A DNA stretch of 5,895 bases, taken from contig CBFGRU010000203.1 of NCBI GenBank assembly GCA_965651255.1, positions 1 through 5,895 on the forward strand, in the 5' to 3' direction. A program made the position numbers and the translations under genes. Of this stretch, positions 1 through 5,733 are shown in pieces (position 1 is the stretch's first letter; every line of letters begins with the position of its first letter). The stretch comes from CBFGRU01 sp965651255. Lineage in GTDB: Bacteria; Planctomycetota; Phycisphaerae; Phycisphaerales; SM1A02. The notes below the pieces were generated by a model, which did not search any database, was not told where the DNA came from, and was given only the letters and a program-made list of their open reading frames with translations.

Positions 1-1315
1 GGTCAACGACCGTTAAGTAGACGTTGTAAACATCATCACTACCGTAAGTCGGAGGGAAGTCACCCGACTTCTCCGCGGCAATACCTCCGTAGATTCGACC
101 CAAAAGGATCGGAGTATCACGGTCGAGTTCATCCAGTAGAATCTGCCCTCGTTCGTTCCGCGGAAGCGAATGTTCCAGAACCAGATCGGAGTTGGAAACT
201 GGCCACGGCATCACACCGATTACATTCTCGGTCGTGAATCCTGTGTCATCAACAATCAGTTCATTGACTTCGTCGGTCCACGGCGAGAAGAAATTCTCAA
301 AGTACTCTCCATTGACATAGTCATACGCACTGATGCCAGAGAAATGAATCTGTCGGTTTTCGCCCTTTGCCTCGGAGTAAAGACTTACGCGCGCCGTCGT
401 GTAATTGCTCAGGTGCTGCGTGAAGTCAGCATCCATCGTGATCTCTGCATCGCCCTCCGCCCAGAAAAGCGGTTGTGTCCAGAGAAATGCCCCGTTCTGG
501 AATGCACCGGTGGTCACGGTGTATCCAGCGCGCCATCCACCCTGACCGTCGGACAAGGTCAGTGGCAGCACATTCACATCACGCCGATGTAACGGCGACT
601 CATTGCCACCACCATCCATTGTGAAGACTTCGACCGGTTCTGCCATACTGAGGTTTCGATCAAAGATGTACACCGCTTCGCGATACTCGTTCACTTCTTC
701 TGCCGATGCATACTCGCCGGAAAAGTTTGTACCACCGACCAGAACGAACCGCCCGTTGTCCAGCTTGGCCATCGCGGGACCGGTCGTCTGTGCAGTCTTC
801 GAGTTGGTGATCGTGAACGCGGATGCCGGGATCTGATTGCTCGCCAGAACAGCATCGCGCACGGCCGCGAGGTCAATCGCCGTCACCAGCGCGCGTGTGT
901 CATAGGTCTTACTCACCGGCCCGTATCCACCGTACAGGTACAGCGTCTCATCGAACTGGATGAATCCCGGTGCAGTTTGAATCAACGCCCGCTGAATGTC
1001 GGGTGAGAGATGTGACAAGCCGCCTTCGACAACCTCCCCGGTTGACAAGTTGACGACGGTTACCTGGTCGTTGAAGAGCGAGACCGGGAATGCATTCTCA
1101 CCGAAAACATGCAGTCCCAGGTTCCGTAAACCGCTGATAAAGACCGCGTGTTCACCCACCTCACCGACTGCGTACGACTGAATCGGGACGAATGACCGAT
1201 CATCCGCGACTTGAACGGTTATGGTGAGTTCCTGCGCCGAAACCGGCGACTTCAGCAGCGCGGAACCCGCCGCGATGCCCAACAACCCCACTGCCAGCCA
1301 AGTTCGATCGGTCAT
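1..1315 (-). CDS. Secreted kelch-like beta-propeller protein, 3' end outside window
   Basis: The frame stays open from the ATG at 1315-1313 to the window edge: 438 codons with no stop, so the C-terminus is missing. The N-terminus is a clear Sec signal peptide: a short start with Arg4, a hydrophobic core at about residues 7-21, then SPVSA before QE, with likely cleavage after Ala27. The mature part has kelch-like beta motifs: LYLYGGYGP near 126-133, FVLVGGTNFSG at 190-200, a third strand pair around 262-280, and LLGRIYGGIA near 404-413. Aromatic residues and Asp/Asn-rich turns are frequent, as in galactose-oxidase/kelch propellers. GGGAG at 1327-1323 lies 7 bases before the ATG and supports this start. 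The protein is probably exported to the periplasm or cell surface. No catalytic residues can be named, so a binding or structural role is as likely as an enzymatic one. A C-terminal anchor or sorting signal, if any, lies outside. It follows the dehydrogenase gene on the same strand after 168 bases, so it is probably a separate unit. Confidence 0.82.
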   Translation of the reverse strand, partial: MTDRTWLAVGLLGIAAGSALLKSPVSAQELTITVQVADDRSFVPIQSYAVGEVGEHAVFISGLRNLGLHVFGENAFPVSLFNDQVTVVNLSTGEVVEGGLSHLSPDIQRALIQTAPGFIQFDETLYLYGGYGPVSKTYDTRALVTAIDLAAVRDAVLASNQIPASAFTITNSKTAQTTGPAMAKLDNGRFVLVGGTNFSGEYASAEEVNEYREAVYIFDRNLSMAEPVEVFTMDGGGNESPLHRRDVNVLPLTLSDGQGGWRAGYTVTTGAFQNGAFLWTQPLFWAEGDAEITMDADFTQHLSNYTTARVSLYSEAKGENRQIHFSGISAYDYVNGEYFENFFSPWTDEVNELIVDDTGFTTENVIGVMPWPVSNSDLVLEHSLPRNERGQILLDELDRDTPILLGRIYGGIAAEKSGDFPPTYGSDDVYNVYLTVVD

Positions 1316-1389
1316 TTCTTTTCTCCCATACCTTTCCGAACGCGCGGCAACCACAGCCATAAGTTGCAGCGACCGCGCCACTTAGCGAG

Positions 1390-1419
1390 TTTATCACCAA
1401 GGATCACCAGAACAAGCAA
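1390..1419 (-). promoter_or_regulatory. Weak candidate promoter for the kelch-like gene
   Basis: On the minus strand TTGCTT (1419-1414) is followed after 18 bases by GATAAA (1395-1390). These match the sigma-70 boxes at only 3 and 4 of 6 positions. A start about 7 bases downstream would leave a leader of roughly 65-70 bases before the ATG at 1315. The rest of the 168-base spacer (1316-1483) has only short imperfect GC hairpins and no T-tract terminator, so this is a positional guess. Confidence 0.2.
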
Positions 1420-1483
1420 ATCCCTGAACAACCGGGAATCCAACCCGTTATCGGGAGCATTTTGCGACCTTCAGGGCAAGTCG

Positions 1484-2650
1484 TCAGCTTTCGATCAAGT
1501 CGTTCGCTTCCGTAAGTTGAACACCGCGGGCAGTCAGCCCTTCGTGAAGTGCCCGAACGAGGCCATCATCTCCCGCAAGAAACTCTGGCGGTTGCACTCC
1601 AACTCCAGTCAGTTCGCCGGAAGCAATCCGCCGCGCGATCAATGTCGCCGGAAACGCTGTCGTCCTCGACATGCTTGTGCATCCCGTAGTCGGGTCGCGT
1701 TCGTCGAACAGATCAAACCGGAGGCGGACGGATCGTTGCTCATGATCTCGGCCGATCGCTTCGACCCGCATCACCGTGAGGTCGACTTCCGATTCGTCAT
1801 ACGACCATTGTGGGAAAAGCAGCCGCGCAGTCAGGTCGCGAGGGCGAACCATGGCATCGTTCACTGCAACTGGCTCATTGGAAAACATTCCCAGATGTCG
1901 AAGAACGGCCATCTGCTCAGCGTGGCCCGGGTAACGAAGGGTCTTCTCGACCATTTCAGGTATGTCAAGGGTTGATGCGAGTGAGCGAAGACCGTCCGTG
2001 TTGAACGCTTCGAGCGTCCCGACGCCGGGCACATCAACACGTTCAACTTCGCTGAGCGCTTCCTTCAGTACAACTCTTCCGTTCTGGACGACTCGCGCCG
2101 GCCGCGTGTACTCTTCAATGACGTCATGTGGGCTGAATCCCGCTTTGTACGCCCAGGGCCAGTGCCTTTCGCGGGGAACGCCGCCGACCATGATTGTCAG
2201 ACGCTCACATGGCTCGAGCCGTCTTGCTGCCAATCCCGCCCACAGATTGCTCAGTCCTGGCGCCACTCCGCAGTCAACCACCGCAAAGACATTGGCCTCC
2301 CGCGCGTGGCCATCGAGATCCATCGCATCTTCCGGCATGAAGGAGATATCAACATACCGCTTCCCCAACGTGATCACTTGCTCCAGTGTCCGGTAGCCAA
2401 TTGCGCTCGAGAGCGCACCGAGAACAACCTCCGCATCGCGTGTGAATTCGCGCAACGCTGCTTCGTCACACACATCAACAACACCACCTTCAATGGTTTC
2501 GCCGGTGGTTTCGCGGACGCGGGTGATAACACGGTCAACGGGTTTCTGATCGCGATCGCCAATTCGAATGGAGTGCTTTCGATCAAAGGCCAGATCAATC
2601 GCCATCGTTGATCCAACCAGACCAGCTCCAAGGATTACAAAGGTCGCCAT
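1484..2650 (-). CDS. Saccharopine dehydrogenase / lysine dehydrogenase-family oxidoreductase
   Basis: The product is 388 aa, near the usual length of single-domain saccharopine dehydrogenases, lysine 6-dehydrogenases and carboxynorspermidine synthases. The N-terminus is a Rossmann nucleotide-binding fold: FVILGAGLVGST (4-15) has the GxGxxG-type loop, and Asp32 after the second strand is a candidate for the residue contacting the cofactor ribose. The C-terminal catalytic domain shows the family blocks in order: DCGVAPGLSN (126-135), the VGG loop (155-157), GFSP (171-174), FNTDGLRSL (216-224) and LRYPGH (238-243). From the family, it would do NAD(P)-dependent oxidation or reduction at the amine of lysine, saccharopine or a related amino acid in the cytoplasm. 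The exact substrate cannot be read from sequence. I chose ATG 2650-2648 over the adjacent GTG (2653-2651) because GGAGG is 6 bases from the ATG but only 3 from the GTG. It lies 99 bases downstream of the GNAT gene on the same strand. Confidence 0.9.
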   Translation of the reverse strand: MATFVILGAGLVGSTMAIDLAFDRKHSIRIGDRDQKPVDRVITRVRETTGETIEGGVVDVCDEAALREFTRDAEVVLGALSSAIGYRTLEQVITLGKRYVDISFMPEDAMDLDGHAREANVFAVVDCGVAPGLSNLWAGLAARRLEPCERLTIMVGGVPRERHWPWAYKAGFSPHDVIEEYTRPARVVQNGRVVLKEALSEVERVDVPGVGTLEAFNTDGLRSLASTLDIPEMVEKTLRYPGHAEQMAVLRHLGMFSNEPVAVNDAMVRPRDLTARLLFPQWSYDESEVDLTVMRVEAIGRDHEQRSVRLRFDLFDERDPTTGCTSMSRTTAFPATLIARRIASGELTGVGVQPPEFLAGDDGLVRALHEGLTARGVQLTEANDLIES

Positions 2651-2656
2651 CACTCG

Positions 2657-2661
2657 CCTCC
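2657..2661 (-). promoter_or_regulatory. Ribosome binding site deciding the dehydrogenase start
   Basis: GGAGG on the minus strand sits 6 bases before ATG 2650-2648 and 3 bases before GTG 2653-2651. The spacing favours the ATG, giving a protein one residue shorter than the longest reading. Confidence 0.7.
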
Positions 2662-2685
2662 AGTCAGGTTATCAACGCGCGGGCG

Positions 2686-2714
2686 AGACTATGGCCGTGG
2701 GCGGGACCGGTCAA
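2686..2714 (-). promoter_or_regulatory. Weak candidate promoter for the dehydrogenase gene
   Basis: TTGACC (2714-2709) matches 5 of 6 bases of a -35 box and is followed after 17 bases by TAGTCT (2691-2686), a poor -10 box with 3 of 6 matches. It lies in the 99-base gap between the GNAT and dehydrogenase genes. It would allow separate expression of the dehydrogenase, but read-through from upstream is equally possible. Confidence 0.22.
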
Positions 2715-2749
2715 TGGCTACGGCTCGCGGGTACAAGTGCCGATGCCCG

Positions 2750-3610
2750 TCAGGGTGAAGGGCGAAGGCCATCACCCGGTCGAACAAACGTCAACTTGGT
2801 ATACGCAACAAAGAACCCGAGGCGCAGCGCATTCCGCCCGGTGGCAACGTGCGGCTTCGACTCGACCATCACATACCGGCATCCAGCTTCGCGTGCCGCA
2901 TGCAAACGAGCGATCATCAATGCGCGTTGACAGCCACGGTTTCGCGCGGCAGGTCGTGTCGCACCTGCGATTAATACGGCACACGGGGCGATGGCCTCGA
3001 CATCACCGGCTGCCACGAATGCGCCATCAACTCGCGTCATGAAACCGTAAACTCCCCTTGCGTTCAGTACCTTCTGCATCATCCGATCATGTGCCTCAGC
3101 GGGTTCGCTCGGGACGAAGCACTCCCGCCGAATCGAGATGCTTTCCGCCATATGGCCTGCATCGCCAGGGTCGATACGAACGACTTCAATATCCGTCGGG
3201 AGTGCGGGGATCGGGGTGTTTTCCAGATCAATGACAAGTGTCGTTTCGACTTCGCGCACACGGAACCCTCGCTCACCGAGACCACGGAGGAGCGATTCAT
3301 CTGAGTACGGGCATACTTCAATCCTCGGCTCAGTTTGGCGTGACTCGTAGAACTCAATCACCCGATCAAGCGTCTTGCCATGAACGGGCCCTATCAAGCC
3401 GAAGTTAATCGCCTGATTGGCCCAGGAACCTGGACCTGCAAAACACAGAACGCCCTGCCGAACATCGTCGCCACTGACATACTCAATTTCATCCGAAACC
3501 CCTGCGATCCCGTCGGCTTGCCGAAAGCAGACCAGTCGTGCAATGGAAAGAAGATCCACGACGTCTTGTGCCGGAGCGGAACGGTGGTCGAGCGAGCTAG
3601 TCTTGTTCAT
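2750..3610 (-). CDS. GNAT-family N-acetyltransferase
   Basis: The product is 286 aa. The C-terminal part is a GNAT acyl-CoA binding fold: VYGFMTRVDGAFVAAGDVEA (187-206) gives the central strands. AGATRPAARNRGCQRALM (215-232) is motif A with the pyrophosphate-binding loop around R223-G226. YVMVESKPHVATGRNALRLGF (246-266) is the following strand plus the N-x2-RLGF motif. The N-terminal half (about 45-130), with CPYSDESLLRGLGERGFRVREVETTLVIDL at 100-129, looks like the degenerate first half seen in larger GNATs. The family transfers an acyl group from acyl-CoA to an amine; the acceptor here is unknown. In motif A the usual final Gly/Ala is Gln228, an uncommon substitution. Its ATG overlaps the TGA of the upstream flavoprotein gene (ATGA at 3610-3607), so translation is probably coupled. 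GAAAGG directly abuts the ATG, too close for a normal Shine-Dalgarno. Confidence 0.85.
   Translation of the reverse strand: MNKTSSLDHRSAPAQDVVDLLSIARLVCFRQADGIAGVSDEIEYVSGDDVRQGVLCFAGPGSWANQAINFGLIGPVHGKTLDRVIEFYESRQTEPRIEVCPYSDESLLRGLGERGFRVREVETTLVIDLENTPIPALPTDIEVVRIDPGDAGHMAESISIRRECFVPSEPAEAHDRMMQKVLNARGVYGFMTRVDGAFVAAGDVEAIAPCAVLIAGATRPAARNRGCQRALMIARLHAAREAGCRYVMVESKPHVATGRNALRLGFFVAYTKLTFVRPGDGLRPSP
2753..2777 (-). terminator. Hairpin at the 3' end of the GNAT gene, possible attenuator or weak terminator
   Basis: On the minus strand GGGTGA (2777-2772) pairs with TCACCC (2758-2753), and inside it GGC (2770-2768) pairs with GCC (2763-2761) around a CTTC loop. The hairpin lies within the last nine sense codons, just before the TGA. 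No T-run follows, so it is not a standard intrinsic terminator. It might protect the 3' end or partly block read-through, or simply reflect the codons for the Pro/Gly-rich tail. Confidence 0.25.
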
Positions 3611-4158
3611 CCTTTCAATCCGGTCGCCAAGCCATCGATGCTCAGCATGTTCTTCGTGCGCTGGTACTCGCGCACGTTCTCTTCGCCCTTTTTCTCAGCC
3701 CATCGGATGAGTGTGTCGCGCTGGCCGGTGAAATCGTACATCGGCACGCCGAAGCCGCAGGAGGTCTGCACGGAGTCGATGTGGAGCACGATGATCTGCC
3801 GCGTGCCCGGCCGCGCATGCGGAAAGCGCGCGAGCAACGCATTCCACTCCTCACCATCATCGCCCGGCTGCACGCTGCGCCCGCGGCCGTAGAGACGGAG
3901 AATGAGCGGCGACTCACCAAAGGAACACAGCATGATCGTGAGGCGGCCGTTGTCGCGGATGTGCGCCGCCGTCTCGTTCCCGCTGCCGGTGAGGTCGAGG
4001 TAGCAGACGGCCTGCGCGTCGATGACGCTCAGGCCGTCGATCCCCTTCGGCGAGAGGTTGATGCGCCCGCCGGTCGATGGCGCGGAGGCGGTGAAGAACA
4101 TCTGCTGCTCAGCGATGAACGCGCGGTGCTTGTCGTTGAGTTCGTTGAAGAAGGACAT
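3607..4158 (-). CDS. Pyridoxamine 5'-phosphate oxidase-family flavoprotein
   Basis: The product is 183 aa from ATG 4158-4156. It shows the split-barrel FMN-binding family pattern in order: MSFFNELNDKHRAFIAEQQMFF (1-22), GGRINLSPKG (30-39), YLDLTGSGNETAAHIRDNGR (53-72), LRLYGRGR (87-94) and VQTSCGFGVP (130-139), followed by a charged tail with RWAEKKG (152-158) and SIDGL (173-177). Members usually bind FMN, sometimes F420 or heme, and catalyse small redox reactions; true pyridoxal phosphate synthesis is only one role and is not implied here. An in-frame ATG at 4323 would add 55 Arg/Pro-rich residues across the intergenic region. I reject it because family similarity begins exactly at MSFF. No Shine-Dalgarno precedes the chosen start: the upstream bases are C/A-rich. 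It is the first gene of the minus-strand run and its stop overlaps the GNAT start. Confidence 0.9.
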   Translation of the reverse strand: MSFFNELNDKHRAFIAEQQMFFTASAPSTGGRINLSPKGIDGLSVIDAQAVCYLDLTGSGNETAAHIRDNGRLTIMLCSFGESPLILRLYGRGRSVQPGDDGEEWNALLARFPHARPGTRQIIVLHIDSVQTSCGFGVPMYDFTGQRDTLIRWAEKKGEENVREYQRTKNMLSIDGLATGLKG

Positions 4159-4282
4159 GGTGCGGGATGGTAGGTTGGTGGGGTGTGGTTTGTGGAAGAG
4201 TGGAAGTTGAAACACGTTTAGCCGCGAGCCCAAGCGAGCGCGGGGCCTCGATCGGCTGATTGGTGTATTGTTTCTGAACGTC
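4159..4282. promoter_or_regulatory. Divergent intergenic region between flavoprotein and NTF2-fusion genes
   Basis: This 124-base spacer must hold the promoters for both directions. I see no convincing -35/-10 pair on either strand. The best fragment on the plus strand is TATTGT (4266-4271), 11 bases before ATG 4283. If it is a -10 box, the transcript would be nearly leaderless, which fits the lack of a Shine-Dalgarno. The middle holds a GC-rich palindromic element. Shared regulation of the two flanking units is possible but unproven. Confidence 0.4.
4220..4257. repeat. GC-rich palindromic element with repeated GCGAGC, REP-like
   Basis: AGCCG (4220-4224) and CGGCT (4253-4257) form the outer arms of a 38-base element. 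Inside, CCGCG (4222-4226) can pair with CGCGG (4239-4243), and GCGAGC occurs twice, at 4224-4229 and 4234-4239, separated by CCAA. The element is clearly more structured than its surroundings. The outer and inner stems share bases, so they are alternatives. Dispersed elements of this general look occur in some planctomycete genomes as far as I recall; only one copy is seen here. It could also be an operator in the divergent promoter region. Confidence 0.4.
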
Positions 4283-4924
4283 ATGATGAACGACACTCGC
4301 GACATCCCGACGGTTGAGGGCATCGCGCGGAACTACGGCACGAAGGATGATCCGCGACCGCATGTCATGTGGGTGTGCCCGCATTGCGGTGAGGATCATC
4401 ACACCGATCTCAAACCGGATGACCCCAACCCGATCGTGTCGGGATGTGAACGTGACCTGTCCAACAGCCCGATACGCGTCAGTTGGCAATGGAGTGAGGA
4501 TGATCTCTGGCCGAACGCCGGCCTGCACCTGCTTGACGCGATGATTCCGTCTGCCGCGAAGTCGCGGATGACGAAGAACAAGGCGACGATCGAGAAGTTT
4601 CACAACGGCGTGCGAACGGGCCATGCTGCGATAGCACTGTCGTGTCTGACGAAGGATGCGGAGTGGATCGTTCCCGGCGCGTTTCATGCTGTCGGCAAGA
4701 ACGAGATCGGCGCGCAGCTCGAGCGCGAAACATTCGAGGATTCGCCGACAGTCCAGGTCTTGCGGATGACCGAGGAGAACAACGTCGTCATCGCCGAAGG
4801 TATCATGCGCGGCACCCGCCGCAGTGTCGGCATGATGAATTCCGTGTTCTGCGATGTATTCGTGATGAACGAGCATGCGTTTATCACGCGCATCATGTCA
4901 TACCGGATCGAAGTGAGCGAGTGA
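4283..4924 (+). CDS. NTF2/SnoaL-like domain protein with Cys/His-rich N-terminal extension
   Basis: The product is 213 aa. Residues 96-213 read as an NTF2/SnoaL-like alpha+beta barrel: the helix MTKNKATIEKFHNGVRTGH (96-114), then CLTKDAEWIVPGAFHAVGKNEI (121-142), in which the W-x2-PG-x4-G pattern is typical, then RMTEENNVVIAEGIMRG (161-177) and the last strands ending FITRIMSYRI. Such domains are small pockets used for isomerase, hydratase or binding roles; no catalytic set can be assigned. Residues 1-95 are different: VCPHCGEDHH (31-40) plus Cys55 look like a partial zinc site, followed by VSWQWSEDDLW. The two parts are in the same frame without a stop. An internal ATG (4568) matches the natural start of the NTF2 domain but has only a weak GAAG upstream. 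ATG 4283 or the adjacent ATG 4286 is the likely start; the in-frame TTG at 4268 is less likely. No Shine-Dalgarno is present. The gene leads a plus-strand pair. Confidence 0.72.
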   Translation: MMNDTRDIPTVEGIARNYGTKDDPRPHVMWVCPHCGEDHHTDLKPDDPNPIVSGCERDLSNSPIRVSWQWSEDDLWPNAGLHLLDAMIPSAAKSRMTKNKATIEKFHNGVRTGHAAIALSCLTKDAEWIVPGAFHAVGKNEIGAQLERETFEDSPTVQVLRMTEENNVVIAEGIMRGTRRSVGMMNSVFCDVFVMNEHAFITRIMSYRIEVSE

Positions 4925-4937
4925 ATCGAACGACAAC

Positions 4938-5243
4938 ATGCCCCTGCGCGATGCGGTCAACACGGCGATCCCCTACCGGCCCGAACTGTCGTTCGAGGAC
5001 TATGCGATGCTCATCGAGTGGGCGCTCGGCAAGAAGTATCGCGGCGACATCCGCGAGCGCGGCACGGATGAGGAGCATCCCGGCTCGACGTACTGGGAAC
5101 TGCGGACCCACATTCGGATTACCATTCAGCCGGAGGAACAACGATTGTGGATCACGCATATGCGGAAGCCGGGCGAAGATGATGCGCGTGTGTTGAAGTT
5201 TCTCACGGAAGTGCTGACCAGCCATCCGCCGACGCGGCATTGA
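4938..5243 (+). CDS. Unrecognised small soluble protein
   Basis: I do not recognise this 101-aa protein. It begins 13 bases after the stop of the NTF2-fusion gene, so the two are probably co-transcribed. It has no signal peptide or membrane segment and is rich in charged residues. Visible features are a helix-like segment FEDYAMLIEWALGKKYRG (19-36), a charged turn RERGTDEEHPGS (39-50), two likely beta strands TYWELRTHIRITIQP (51-65) and RLWITHMRKP (69-78), and a terminal helix DDARVLKFLTEVLTS (81-95): an alpha-beta-beta-alpha layout. No Shine-Dalgarno precedes the ATG. The longer antisense reading at 4893-5240 is judged a shadow because this frame has sensible composition and follows its neighbour tightly. 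Function unknown. Confidence 0.6.
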   Translation: MPLRDAVNTAIPYRPELSFEDYAMLIEWALGKKYRGDIRERGTDEEHPGSTYWELRTHIRITIQPEEQRLWITHMRKPGEDDARVLKFLTEVLTSHPPTRH

Positions 5244-5251
5244 GGAATGCC
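5236..5251. terminator. Small hairpin at the convergent gene junction
   Basis: GGCATT (5236-5241) pairs with AATGCC (5246-5251) around GAGG and overlaps the stop codon of the plus-strand gene. It sits where two genes converge with only 19 bases between stops, so it could slow transcription from both sides. The stem is short and no T-run follows in either direction. Confidence 0.25.
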
Positions 5252-5262
5252 CGTGTTCCGCT

Positions 5263-5526
5263 CTACCGATCGATCATCTGCACGAGATTCGCGACTTCAT
5301 CGGTTGAGATGATGCCCTTGCGTTCGAGCGTCTTGACGAGCGCGGCCACGCACAGCTCGAGTTGCTCATTCTCGATCTGCAACTGGCGGATCATCTCTTC
5401 CTGCGATTGATCGACCTGGTGCTTGGACGCGAGTTCGTGACGAATCGTGTCGATGTCGCGCTCGGTGTCGGCGATGTCGAGACGATTGCCGATGTCGCCC
5501 AGCAGTAACGTGCGTGCCCAACCCAT
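5263..5526 (-). CDS. Small conserved-looking coiled-coil protein
   Basis: The product is 87 aa from ATG 5526-5524, with an excellent Shine-Dalgarno (AAGGAGG at 5538-5532, 5 bases upstream). The N-terminus GWARTLLLGDIGNRLDIADTERDI (2-25) has a short conserved-looking motif. Residues about 21-70 are strongly helical and charged with heptad-like hydrophobic spacing (DTIRHEL, EEMIRQLQIENEQLELCVAALVKTLERKG), which suggests a coiled coil that dimerises. The tail GIISTDEVANLVQMID (71-86) looks like a small helix-turn cap. It has no signal peptide; the LLLG near the start is too short for a membrane helix. I recall similar small hypothetical proteins starting with a GDIGNRLDI-type motif, but no function is known to me. 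It converges with the plus-strand gene and is separated by 207 bases from the PH-domain gene upstream. Confidence 0.8.
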   Translation of the reverse strand: MGWARTLLLGDIGNRLDIADTERDIDTIRHELASKHQVDQSQEEMIRQLQIENEQLELCVAALVKTLERKGIISTDEVANLVQMIDR

Positions 5527-5733
5527 GGGGGCCTCCTTGTTCTTCGTGATTCAGGTGTCAAATGAAACGCGGGTAGGTTTGGACGCCAGCGCTCCCTTGC
5601 GGTCGCGGCGAAACGCGCATGTCTGAGTTGTGAGGTGATGCGACGGCTTGCGAGGCGCGGAGATGTAAAGATCAAATGAGTCTGCACGCCGACCCCACAC
5701 GAGTGTGGGGATAAAGGCCGATCGCGTGCGCGA
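5527..5733. other. Intergenic spacer upstream of the coiled-coil gene
   Basis: This 207-base gap lies between the stop of the PH-domain gene and the start of the coiled-coil gene, both on the minus strand. It carries the Shine-Dalgarno of the latter (5538-5532) and two hairpins at its far end. A perfect TTGACA exists on the minus strand (5561-5556), but a -10 box at normal spacing would fall on the Shine-Dalgarno, so I do not call a promoter. A 98-codon open frame across it (5687-5391) has an Arg-rich random composition and is not called. Confidence 0.5.
5693..5710 (-). terminator. Strong 8-bp perfect hairpin downstream of the PH-domain gene
   Basis: CCCCACACGAGTGTGGGG is a perfect inverted repeat of 8 bases around GA (7-bp stem with a four-base loop if formed). 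It lies 24 bases after the PH-domain stop codon in the direction of transcription. The stable GC stem and position fit a terminator or mRNA 3'-end stabiliser. The usual T-run is missing: TCGGCG follows on the minus strand. On the minus strand CCTTTAT precedes the stem. Confidence 0.5.

Noticed and set aside
170..592. 140-codon plus-strand open frame and similar short frames over 1-1181
   Set aside because: They are antisense shadows of the kelch-like gene, whose frame is uninterrupted from 1315 to the window edge.
1211..1975. 254-codon plus-strand open frame
   Set aside because: Low-complexity Arg/Ser/Pro composition, and it lies antisense to the signal peptide region and the dehydrogenase C-terminus, both well supported.
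4268..4282. TTG start for the NTF2-fusion gene
   Set aside because: Adds only five residues, has no Shine-Dalgarno, and two ATG codons follow immediately.
4159..4323. N-terminal extension of the flavoprotein from the ATG at 4323
   Set aside because: The 55 extra residues are Arg/Pro-rich, cross the whole divergent spacer and overlap the start of the plus-strand gene; family similarity begins at the ATG at 4158.
4109..4876. 255-codon minus-strand open frame antisense to the NTF2-fusion gene
   Set aside because: It is rich in Arg and His, matches no family I know, and covers the opposite strand of a recognisable NTF2-like domain plus the start of the flavoprotein gene.
4893..5240. 115-codon minus-strand open frame opposite the small unknown gene
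   Set aside because: Arg-rich, no ribosome binding site of note, and the plus-strand frame follows its neighbour closely with more natural composition. The choice is less certain than elsewhere.
5556..5561. Perfect TTGACA -35 box on the minus strand
   Set aside because: At a 17-base spacing the -10 position is AAGGAG, which is the Shine-Dalgarno of the coiled-coil gene, so no promoter is plausible.
5693..5710. CRISPR array
   Set aside because: Only one repeat-like palindrome is present, with no second copy or spacers and no cas gene in the window.
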